This document shows, one piece after another, positions 1 through 6,242 of a stretch of 30,008 bases of DNA; the first letter of the stretch is position 1; every line of letters starts with the position of its first letter. Both the position numbers and the translations under genes were made by a program. A model generated the notes under the pieces. The model saw only the letters and a list, made by a program, of their open reading frames with translations. It was not told the DNA's origin and did no database searches. The DNA is taken from positions 1-30,008 of the forward strand of contig UQAR01000020.1 in NCBI GenBank assembly GCA_900539095.1, in the 5' to 3' direction. The stretch comes from an uncultured Ruminococcus sp. (lineage in GTDB: Bacteria; Bacillota; Clostridia; Oscillospirales; Ruminococcaceae).

Positions 1-50
1 CCGACCTGCTGATTACAAATCAGCTGCTCTACCAACTGAGCTACACCAGC
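1..50 (-). tRNA. tRNA-Thr (anticodon TGT), 3' part beyond window edge
   Basis: On the minus strand the sequence begins GCTGGTGTAGCTCAGTTGG, with a standard D-arm and a 5-bp anticodon stem (GCTGA/TCAGC) around the loop TTTGTAA. This gives anticodon TGT, which reads ACA (Thr). The T-arm and 3' acceptor strand lie outside the window. It has its own promoter at 84-112. Confidence 0.95.
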
Positions 51-83
51 TTGTTTTGCTTGACTGTCGAACTGACGATATCT

Positions 84-112
84 ATTATATCATATTTCCG
101 ACCACTTGTCAA
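84..112 (-). promoter_or_regulatory. sigma-A promoter of tRNA-Thr
   Basis: On the minus strand, TTGACA (107-112) and TATAAT (84-89) are separated by exactly 17 bases. Both hexamers match the consensus fully. Transcription should start near 77, about 25 bases upstream of the mature tRNA 5' end. Perfect promoters are usual for stable RNA genes. Confidence 0.9.
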
Positions 113-148
113 GCGTTTTGTATTTTGTTTTCAATTTTTTAATAAAGG

Positions 149-225
149 TGGTCGAGGCGACAGGACTTGAACCTGCGGCATCTTGGTCCCAAACCAAGCA
201 CTCTACCAAACTGAGTTACGCCTCG
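149..225 (-). tRNA. tRNA-Pro (anticodon TGG)
   Basis: This is a complete 77-base cloverleaf on the minus strand. The acceptor stem is CGAGGCG/CGCCTCG, the anticodon stem CTTGG/CCAAG surrounds loop TTTGGGA, and the T-loop GGTTCAAGTCC is standard. The anticodon TGG reads CCA (Pro). The 3' CCA is genome-encoded at 149-151, with A as discriminator base. Confidence 0.96.
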
Positions 226-347
226 TAGTTGACGTTGCACACGGTGGGGAAATATCTCCAGCCACGGAAAAGTTCCAAGCTTTGTGTGCCTTGAGTTTCA
301 CGGATGTTTCTGTGAAACATTTGTCTGCGTCATCAGACAGCTTAATT

Positions 348-376
348 ATTATACTACCCAATGCCTGTTTTGTCAA
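348..376 (-). promoter_or_regulatory. sigma-A promoter of tRNA-Pro
   Basis: Minus strand: TTGACA (371-376), 17-base spacer, TATAAT (348-353). This is a second full-consensus promoter, about 123 bases upstream of the tRNA-Pro 5' end. It implies a roughly 115-base 5' leader, which contains a small TGTCTG/CAGACA hairpin and is presumably removed by RNase P. Between here and the start at 625 there is only AT-rich sequence plus the divergent promoter at 562-590. Confidence 0.85.
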
Positions 377-561
377 TAGGTTTTTTATCACTTTGTATAC
401 CTGCACAATTATATCATGCCATAAATATCAGAAAATATCATTAATCCACAAAAATCATGCCCGGATAGCCCCTCTTACTTCCAAAATGATAAAATTTCAC
501 ACCCCAAAAATCGAAAATTTTAAAAGATTGGTATAAATTGATGATATTTTGGTGAAACCTG

Positions 562-590
562 TTGATTTTTGAAGGCATTTGTGATATCAT
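562..590 (+). promoter_or_regulatory. putative promoter of the zinc-ribbon gene
   Basis: TTGATT (562-567) and TATCAT (585-590) are separated by 17 bases, about 35 bases ahead of the start codon. An overlapping alternative -10, TATATT, lies at 591-596. The match is moderate. Confidence 0.55.
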
Positions 591-624
591 TATATTAACA
601 AATACTGTGTAGGAGGAAATTATA

Positions 625-1602
625 ATGAAAACCAAGGAATGTCCTTATTGCCATAAGGAAATATCCGAAGAGGCTATACTCTGTAAGTATTGCCATAATC
701 TTCTGATTGATGAAAGCGACCCGGTCGCTGATGATGGCAGCCCGAATGAGCAGAACTTCACCTCTGCCGACGATGCAGATAGAACCAGAGTCTTTACAAA
801 GCAAGAGGCTCAGGACTATGAGGAGAAAACAAGAGCATTTTCTGTGCCGAAACCTCAGGCTGATAACGCCGAGCAGTTCGCCGCACCTACAAATGACGAC
901 GTTGAGTACGCCGATAATTATGATAGCTATAATGACAATAGCTATGGCGACTTCAGCGACGACAGCGACTATGAGGACGAGGACGATGATGACGACGAGT
1001 CCTCAAGAAAGAAACTCTTTGCCCTCACCGCCGCTATCACAGTGGGTATACTTATTATAGTAGTGCTTGCTATTGTCGCAGGCTATAAGATCTTCGGCTT
1101 TGGCGGCTCAAATAATAAGACCACAACTACTACAAAGCCAAGAACGACAGTTGCCGCAGAGAAAGAAAGTCAATCAGGCGTTTTCGTCGATACCGAAAGC
1201 ACAGCTCCAAGCGTTGACGTTGACGCAAGTACAGCAGACGAGCCAAAGGACGAAAGTTCCGAAACTCCTGCCGAAACATCTGCTCCTGATTCAGAAACAA
1301 CTACAACTACTACCACAACTGCCTCAGAAACAGAAACTTCTACAGAAACAACTACCACAACAGAGCAGAAACCTGATGAGTCTACTACAACTACAACGAC
1401 TACAACTTCTGCCGAGAGCGGTGACTCCGCAGCGGCTATCTCCGCTATCACAGCCCAGATAAGCGGCAAGGTTTCTTCATATGAATACAGAACTGAGGAC
1501 AGCGGCTACCTCTATTATTACTTCTTTACAGAGGACGGCCACGGCTATAGTGCAGCATATAATAAGGCTGACGGCTCAGTAGTTATCGTACAGAGCTATT
1601 GA
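625..1602 (+). CDS. zinc-ribbon, single-pass membrane protein with Thr-rich stalk
   Basis: A 325-residue protein whose specific function I do not recognise. Residues 6-23 form a short zinc ribbon (C6-x2-C9 and C20-x2-C23). An acidic, Tyr/Asp-rich cytoplasmic region follows to about 127, with two similar TRxF motifs near residues 54 and 70 (TRVF, TRAF). One membrane helix spans about 131-155, flanked by RKK on the inside. Residues 165-265 are a Thr/Ser/Glu-rich stalk with long Thr runs, typical of an extended extracytoplasmic linker. The last 60 residues form a compact Tyr-rich domain. The start is set by AGGAGG at 611-616, nine bases before the ATG. Zinc ribbon plus one helix is a common layout among Firmicute surface or signalling proteins. 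The gene is monocistronic, followed by two terminators. Confidence 0.85.
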   Translation: MKTKECPYCHKEISEEAILCKYCHNLLIDESDPVADDGSPNEQNFTSADDADRTRVFTKQEAQDYEEKTRAFSVPKPQADNAEQFAAPTNDDVEYADNYDSYNDNSYGDFSDDSDYEDEDDDDDESSRKKLFALTAAITVGILIIVVLAIVAGYKIFGFGGSNNKTTTTTKPRTTVAAEKESQSGVFVDTESTAPSVDVDASTADEPKDESSETPAETSAPDSETTTTTTTTASETETSTETTTTTEQKPDESTTTTTTTTSAESGDSAAAISAITAQISGKVSSYEYRTEDSGYLYYYFFTEDGHGYSAAYNKADGSVVIVQSY

Positions 1603-1620
1603 TAAAAAAACGATCTTACA

Positions 1621-1653
1621 AAATGCGTTTCCATTTCGGAAACGCATTTTTTT
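1621..1653 (+). terminator. intrinsic terminator after the zinc-ribbon gene
   Basis: A 12-bp perfect stem (AAATGCGTTTCC with GGAAACGCATTT), a 5-base loop and a run of Ts. It starts 18 bases after the stop codon. Confidence 0.9.
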
Positions 1654-1675
1654 ATTGCCTGTTTAATTGCCAAAA

Positions 1676-1714
1676 GGGACTTTACAATGTGCATCGCATC
1701 GTAAAGTCCTTTTT
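1676..1714 (+). terminator. second hairpin terminator upstream of pstS
   Basis: A 10-bp stem (GGGACTTTAC with GTAAAGTCCT, one G-T pair) closes a 15-base loop and is followed by five Ts. With the hairpin at 1621 it forms a tandem terminator that insulates the phosphate operon. The left arm contains TTTACAATG, resembling the repeats of the pstS promoter just downstream. Confidence 0.75.
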
Positions 1715-1739
1715 CGTTTGTAAATTTCTTTGCAAACAT

Positions 1740-1794
1740 CTTACAATGGCTTTACCTGACAGCGGTTACCGATTTTACATTGCTGATGTATCAT
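1740..1794 (+). promoter_or_regulatory. pstS promoter with putative Pho-type TTTAC repeats
   Basis: TTAC-type hexamers lie at 1740 (CTTACA), 1751 (TTTACC), 1765 (GTTACC) and 1774 (TTTACA). The last is followed by nine bases and then a -10-like TATCAT at 1789-1794. The upstream region of the Na/Pi gene has the same arrangement: repeats 33 and 22 bases before a TTTACA, then nine bases, then TATAAT. PhoP of Firmicutes is known to bind 11-bp-spaced TTAACA-like direct repeats, so I infer a PhoP/PhoB operator. Confidence 0.55.
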
Positions 1795-1882
1795 AAGTAT
1801 ATCACCTGAATAAAGATAACATGAGGGCCTGCACACAGGGTGCAGAAAGAAAAGGTGCAAATTAAGAAAGAGGTATTATTTT

Positions 1883-2752
1883 ATGAAAACAAGAACATCA
1901 AAACTGGCAGCAGTATTTACATCAGTGGCACTTGCCGCAGCAATGCTCGCAAGCTGCGGAGGCAGTTCAGATAAGATAACCGTTATCTCCCGTGAGGACG
2001 GCTCAGGAACAAGAGGTGCGTTTATCGAGCTGACCGGTATCGAGGAAAAAGATTCAAACGGCAATAAGACCGATAACACAAAGAAAGACGCCCTTATCTG
2101 TAAGTCAACAGACGTTGTTCTCACACAGGTTTCAGGAGATAAAAACGCTATCGGCTATATCTCATTCGGCTCACTTAACGATACCGTAAAGGCTCTTAAA
2201 GTAGAGGGCGTTGAACCTTCCACAGCAACTATCGAAAGCGGCGACTATAAAATAGTAAGACCTTTCAATATCGCAGTTAAGGACGGCCTTTCAGACGCCG
2301 CTCAGGACTTTGAGAACTATATCCTCAGCTCCGAGGGTCAGGACGTTATCGAGGGTGCAGGCTATATCAAGATAGATAAAAGTGCCGCAGCGTTCTCCTC
2401 AAACAACGCCTCAGGCAAGGTAGTGGTAAGCGGTTCATCATCAGTAACACCGGTTATGGAAAAGCTCGCCGAGTCTTATCAGAAAGTAAACACAAACGTA
2501 ACCGTAGACGTCCAGCAGTCTGACTCTTCCACAGGTATCAAGGACGCTATCAACGGCACATCTGATATCGGTATGGCGTCAAGAGATATCTCCGACGATG
2601 AGCTTTCACAGGGTATAAAATCCGTTACTATCGCTCAGGACGCTATCGCAGTTATCGTAAATAAGGATAACTCAGTAGACGATATCTCCATGGACGATAT
2701 CAAGGCTATCTATACAGGCACAAAGACAACATGGTCTGACGAAAGCAAATAA
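1883..2752 (+). CDS. pstS: phosphate ABC transporter substrate-binding lipoprotein, halves permuted
   Basis: A 289-residue extracytoplasmic phosphate-binding lipoprotein of the PstS family. The signal peptide ends in a lipobox LASC, with Cys25 as the lipidated residue. The order of the two halves is reversed relative to usual PstS. Residues 31-165 hold what is normally the C-terminal half: the phosphate-loop R37-x3-S41-G42-T43, NAIGYISFGSLNDTVKAL, then a segment ending in EGAGYIKI. Residues 178-289 hold the usual N-terminal half: SGSSSVTPVMEKLAESY, SDIGMASRD, AVIVN, and an ending at the inter-domain strand (IYTGTKTTWSD). Both halves look intact and no frameshift is seen, so a circularly permuted but folded binding protein is likely. 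The start follows a GAAAGAGG site. It is the first gene of pstSCAB-phoU. Confidence 0.92.
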   Translation: MKTRTSKLAAVFTSVALAAAMLASCGGSSDKITVISREDGSGTRGAFIELTGIEEKDSNGNKTDNTKKDALICKSTDVVLTQVSGDKNAIGYISFGSLNDTVKALKVEGVEPSTATIESGDYKIVRPFNIAVKDGLSDAAQDFENYILSSEGQDVIEGAGYIKIDKSAAAFSSNNASGKVVVSGSSSVTPVMEKLAESYQKVNTNVTVDVQQSDSSTGIKDAINGTSDIGMASRDISDDELSQGIKSVTIAQDAIAVIVNKDNSVDDISMDDIKAIYTGTKTTWSDESK

Positions 2753-2783
2753 ATTGCTGTAGTAAAAGACCAATAAAAAATAT

Positions 2784-2802
2784 GGGCGGCTATAAGTCGC
2801 CC
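2784..2802 (+). promoter_or_regulatory. hairpin in the pstS-pstC intergenic spacer
   Basis: GGGCGG and TCGCCC form a 6-bp stem (one G-T pair) around CTATAAG, in the 98-base gap after pstS, with no strong T-run. Hairpins in this position commonly protect or partly terminate the transcript, so that the binding protein is made in excess over the permease. That role is an inference here. Confidence 0.4.
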
Positions 2803-2850
2803 GTTTGTCTGAGCAATATAAGTGATAAATTTTCAGAGGTGATAATTACG

Positions 2851-3777
2851 TTGACGGAAAACACAGCGGCAGCAGCTGGCACAAATACAACTGCCAAAAA
2901 AACTGCGGCAAAGCAAAGTCCGCACCTGCTTGAAAAAGCAATGAAAGCACTGTTTTTCCTTTGTGCCTGCATTTCAGTGGCAGCAGTAATAGTGATATGT
3001 ATATTCATGTTCGCAAAGGGCTGTCCTGCAATAGCGAAAATAGGCGTTGGAAACTTTCTCTTCGGCACAGACTGGAGCCCAAGAAACGTCCCTGCATCAT
3101 ACGGTATCTTCCCTATGATAGTAGGCTCGCTCTACTGTACCGCAGGAGCTATCATAATAGGCGAGCCTATAGGACTTCTCACAGCTGTTTTTATGGCAAA
3201 GTTCTGCCCTAAAAAGCTTTTCAAATGGCTCATGCCTCCAATAAATCTTCTGGCAGGCATACCTTCTATCGTCTACGGCTTTTTCGGCATGGTGGTGGTA
3301 GTCCCTATAATAAGAAATGTCTTTGGCGGCACAGGAAACAGCGTGCTCACAGTTTCCATTATCTTAGGTATCATGATACTCCCTACTATCGTGGGCATGA
3401 GCGTAAGTGCACTTAAAGCCGTGCCTGACAGCTATTACGAGGGTGCAGTCGCCCTTGGTGCGACCCATGAAAGAGCAGTGGCAACAGTTGTTTTCCCTGC
3501 CGCAAAGTCAGGAATACTTGCAAGCGTTATCCTCGCAGTGGGCAGAGCCATAGGCGAAACAATGGCAGTCATCATGATAGCAGGAAACTCCACTATCATT
3601 CCTCACTCACTCCTCGACAGTGTCCGTACCCTTACAGGCAATATCGTTATCGAGATGAGCTATGCCGAAGGACTTCACTATGACGCCCTTATCGGAACAG
3701 GCGTTGTGCTTTTCGTGTTCATTCTTCTTTTGAACCTTTGCTTTAACCTTATCACAAACAGAAAGGATAAAGGGTGA
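2851..3777 (+). CDS. pstC: phosphate ABC transporter permease PstC
   Basis: Inner-membrane permease subunit of the PstSCAB phosphate importer, about 308 residues. After a Thr/Ala/Lys-rich cytoplasmic leader it has six predicted helices, the first near residues 33-55. The binding-protein-dependent permease signature (EGAVALGATHERAVATVVFPAA) near residues 206-227 contacts the ATPase PstB. I chose the TTG at 2851: the strong site AGAGGTGAT (2835-2843) lies seven bases ahead of it. The longer reading frame from 2782 would begin inside the intergenic hairpin and has no ribosome site. The stop codon TGA overlaps a possible GTG start of pstA. Confidence 0.94.
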   Translation: MTENTAAAAGTNTTAKKTAAKQSPHLLEKAMKALFFLCACISVAAVIVICIFMFAKGCPAIAKIGVGNFLFGTDWSPRNVPASYGIFPMIVGSLYCTAGAIIIGEPIGLLTAVFMAKFCPKKLFKWLMPPINLLAGIPSIVYGFFGMVVVVPIIRNVFGGTGNSVLTVSIILGIMILPTIVGMSVSALKAVPDSYYEGAVALGATHERAVATVVFPAAKSGILASVILAVGRAIGETMAVIMIAGNSTIIPHSLLDSVRTLTGNIVIEMSYAEGLHYDALIGTGVVLFVFILLLNLCFNLITNRKDKG

Positions 3778-3782
3778 TAAAA

Positions 3783-4628
3783 ATGTCTGACAGAATGAAA
3801 ACCTATAAAACTCACCCCTTGTCATTGGTGTTTAATATCCTCACCAAAATAGCAGTCGTGCTCACCATAAGCGTGTTTGTTCTCATCGTGGGCTATGTGG
3901 TAATAAAGGGCGTGCCTTATCTGAAACCGTCCCTTTTCGCTAAGACCTATACCACCGAGAACGTGTCAATGCTCCCTGCTATCGTGAACACCTTTGAAAT
4001 GCTGCTGGTGTCGCTTGTCATAGCCGCACCTCTTGGCATATTCTGTGCAATATATCTTGTTGAGTATGCAAAGAAAGGCAACAAATTCGTCAGAGTCATA
4101 AGACTTACTACCGAAACTCTTTCAGGTATCCCGTCAATAGTCTACGGACTTTTCGGAAATATGTTCTTCGTGCTCGCCCTTAACTGGAAACTCTCCATGC
4201 TTTCAGGTGCGTGTACATTGGCAATAATGGTGCTGCCGCTGATAATACGTTCTACCGAAGAGGCTCTCAAATCTGTCGATGACAGTTTTCGTGAGGGCAG
4301 CTACGGACTTGGTGCAGGAAAGCTCAGAACTATCTTCGTTATCGTTCTGCCTCCTGCCATAAGCGGTATCCTCTCAGGCGTTATCCTTGCAATGGGAAGG
4401 ATTTTCGGCGAGACCGCCGCCCTTATCTATACTGCAGGAACTATCGCCAAGTATGCAGGCCTTACAGACTCAGGACGTACCCTTTCTATCCATATGTATT
4501 CACTTTCCAACGAGGGACTTTATATGAACGAGGCAAGTGCCACCGCCGTCGTACTGCTGGCAGTTGTACTTCTTCTTAACGGACTTGCGTCCCTTGTTGC
4601 AGGAAAGCTTTCCAAAGGAGGAAACTGA
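3783..4628 (+). CDS. pstA: phosphate ABC transporter permease PstA
   Basis: Second membrane subunit of the phosphate importer, paired with PstC. The reading frame gives 281 residues from ATG 3783. A GTG at 3774 that overlaps the pstC stop would add three residues; the site GGGTGAT (3772-3778) favours the ATG. Six hydrophobic segments are visible. The ATPase-coupling loop is near residues 161-190 (EEALKSVDDSFREGSYGLGAGK, followed by VLPPAISGILSG). Translation is probably coupled to pstC, and pstB follows three bases after its stop. Confidence 0.94.
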   Translation: MSDRMKTYKTHPLSLVFNILTKIAVVLTISVFVLIVGYVVIKGVPYLKPSLFAKTYTTENVSMLPAIVNTFEMLLVSLVIAAPLGIFCAIYLVEYAKKGNKFVRVIRLTTETLSGIPSIVYGLFGNMFFVLALNWKLSMLSGACTLAIMVLPLIIRSTEEALKSVDDSFREGSYGLGAGKLRTIFVIVLPPAISGILSGVILAMGRIFGETAALIYTAGTIAKYAGLTDSGRTLSIHMYSLSNEGLYMNEASATAVVLLAVVLLLNGLASLVAGKLSKGGN

Positions 4629-4631
4629 TAA

Positions 4632-5387
4632 ATGACACAGCCAAAATTGCAGGTAAAAAACTGCGATCTCTTTTACGGAGATTTTCAGGCTCTCAAAAAT
4701 ATAAACTTGTCCATAGCCGAAAAGGAGATAACCGCATTCATAGGCCCTTCAGGCTGCGGAAAATCCACTCTTCTTAAATCCCTCAACCGTATGAACGACC
4801 TTGTGGAGGGCTGTAGGATAACAGGCGATTTTACCCTCGACGGTGAAAATATCTATAAGGATATGGAAATAACCGAGCTTAGAAAACGTGTGGGAATGGT
4901 TTTCCAGAAACCTAACCTCTTCCCAATGTCTATTTACGATAATATCGCATACGGCCCAAGAACTCACGGCATAAAGAAAAAAGCCGACCTTGACGAAATA
5001 GTTGAAACAACTCTCCGTCAGGCGTCAGTGTGGGACGAAACCAAGGACAGACTTAAAAAGTCCGCCCTCGGTATGTCAGGCGGTCAGCAGCAGCGTATCT
5101 GTATCGCCAGAGCACTTGCCGTAAAGCCTGAAGTGCTCCTCATGGACGAGCCTACATCAGCCCTTGACCCTATCTCCACTATCAAAATAGAGGAGCTTGC
5201 CACAGAGCTGAAACAGAATTACACTATCGTTATCGTCACCCATAATATGCAGCAGGCGACCCGTATATCCGATAAAACAGCTTTCTTCCTCCATGGCGAG
5301 ATAGTCGAGTTCGGCGAAACTCAGCGTATCTTCTCAAATCCTAAGGAGCAGAAAACACTTGAGTATATCACAGGACGTTTCGGATAA
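4632..5387 (+). CDS. pstB: phosphate ABC transporter ATP-binding protein PstB
   Basis: The 251-residue cytoplasmic ATPase that powers phosphate import through PstC and PstA. All ABC motifs are intact: Walker A GPSGCGKST (38-46), Q-loop Gln92, signature SGGQQQR (149-155), Walker B VLLMDEP (168-174) and switch His204. Length matches the family (about 250). The start ATG is ten bases after AGGAGG (4616-4621), which lies inside the end of pstA, so expression is tightly linked. Confidence 0.97.
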   Translation: MTQPKLQVKNCDLFYGDFQALKNINLSIAEKEITAFIGPSGCGKSTLLKSLNRMNDLVEGCRITGDFTLDGENIYKDMEITELRKRVGMVFQKPNLFPMSIYDNIAYGPRTHGIKKKADLDEIVETTLRQASVWDETKDRLKKSALGMSGGQQQRICIARALAVKPEVLLMDEPTSALDPISTIKIEELATELKQNYTIVIVTHNMQQATRISDKTAFFLHGEIVEFGETQRIFSNPKEQKTLEYITGRFG

Positions 5388-5423
5388 ACGCTGTAGGAAT
5401 ATAGGTGAAAGGAAGAAATATCT

Positions 5424-6083
5424 ATGCGTGCGAATTTTGACAATAAGCTCAGCGAGCTTAATAAAAAGCTGCTTTCCATGGCAGCAATGACAGAGCAGAT
5501 AATCGCAATGTCGATAAAATCTCTTGAAGAGCAGGATACAAAGCTTGCCCGTGAAACAGTGCAGTTCGATTCAAAGATAAACGAGATAGAGCGTGAGGTG
5601 GAAAGAATTTGTCTTAACCTGCTTTTGCAGTATCAGCCTGTTTTCGCCGAGGACCTCAGACGTGTTTCGGCAGCCCTAAAAATGATAACCGATATCGAGC
5701 GTGTAGGCGATCAGGCAGCAGATATCGCAGACCTTAATATCCGGCTCATAAAGAAAAAGCAGACTTGGGATCTTACGGATATCAGCGAAATGGCAAGAGC
5801 CGCCACACAAATGGTGAACGAGGCTATCGACGCCTATGTGAACAATGACGAGGAGCTTGCAAAGAAGGTCATAAGCTCAGATGATAAAATAGACGAACTT
5901 TTTGTAAAAACAAAGGATAAGATAATCGACGAGATAGCAGCCGATAAGGCAAACGGCGAAAAAGCTATAGATACCCTTATGGTGGCAAAATATTTCGAGC
6001 GTATCGGTGACCACGCCGTGAATATCGCCGAATGGGTGGTGTTCTCCATAACAGGCGTGCATAAAACAGAGAGAATAATGTAA
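5424..6083 (+). CDS. phoU: phosphate signalling and transport accessory protein PhoU
   Basis: A 219-residue all-helical protein with two PhoU repeats, each with the metal-binding E/D-x3-D type signature (KMITDIERVGDQAADIADL near residues 88-106, AKYFERIGDHAVNIAEW near 188-204). In known systems PhoU restrains the PhoR kinase and the Pst transporter when phosphate is plentiful. It follows pstB by 36 bases behind a GAAAGGAAG site and ends the operon, with a terminator 11 bases after its stop. Confidence 0.96.
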   Translation: MRANFDNKLSELNKKLLSMAAMTEQIIAMSIKSLEEQDTKLARETVQFDSKINEIEREVERICLNLLLQYQPVFAEDLRRVSAALKMITDIERVGDQAADIADLNIRLIKKKQTWDLTDISEMARAATQMVNEAIDAYVNNDEELAKKVISSDDKIDELFVKTKDKIIDEIAADKANGEKAIDTLMVAKYFERIGDHAVNIAEWVVFSITGVHKTERIM

Positions 6084-6094
6084 AATATCACGAT

Positions 6095-6118
6095 AAAAGG
6101 CGGAAATACCGCCTTTTT
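6095..6118 (+). terminator. terminator of the pstSCAB-phoU operon
   Basis: A 9-bp stem (AAAAGGCGG with CCGCCTTTT), an AAATA loop and a T-run. It directly follows phoU and precedes the regulated promoter of the next operon. Confidence 0.92.
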
Positions 6119-6134
6119 GCTCTTTTTGTGCGAT

Positions 6135-6188
6135 TTTACTCAGATTTTACTCAGCCTGATTTGTTATTTTACAATTATGTTGTATAAT
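6135..6188 (+). promoter_or_regulatory. promoter of the Na/Pi-regulator operon with Pho-type repeats
   Basis: A tandem 11-base repeat (ATTTTACTCAG twice from 6133) places TTTACT at 6135 and 6146, and a third copy TTTACA lies at 6168, 22 bases on (two periods). The -10 TATAAT is at 6183-6188, nine bases after the last repeat; a weak -35 TTGTTA (6161-6166) has a 16-base spacer. An activator covering the poor -35 fits PhoP-type control, and the repeat-to--10 geometry is the same as upstream of pstS. Confidence 0.65.
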
Positions 6189-6242
6189 GTTCATTGTAAA
6201 CAATGTAACAATAGTGTAAAATAATGTTCAGGGAGTGTCAAT

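Noticed and set aside
1170..1469. Val/Ser-rich open frame on the minus strand
   Set aside because: Reverse reading of the Thr-run coding repeats; low-complexity shadow.
2782..2850. 23-residue N-terminal extension of PstC
   Set aside because: It would begin inside the intergenic hairpin without a ribosome site; TTG 2851 has a strong site.
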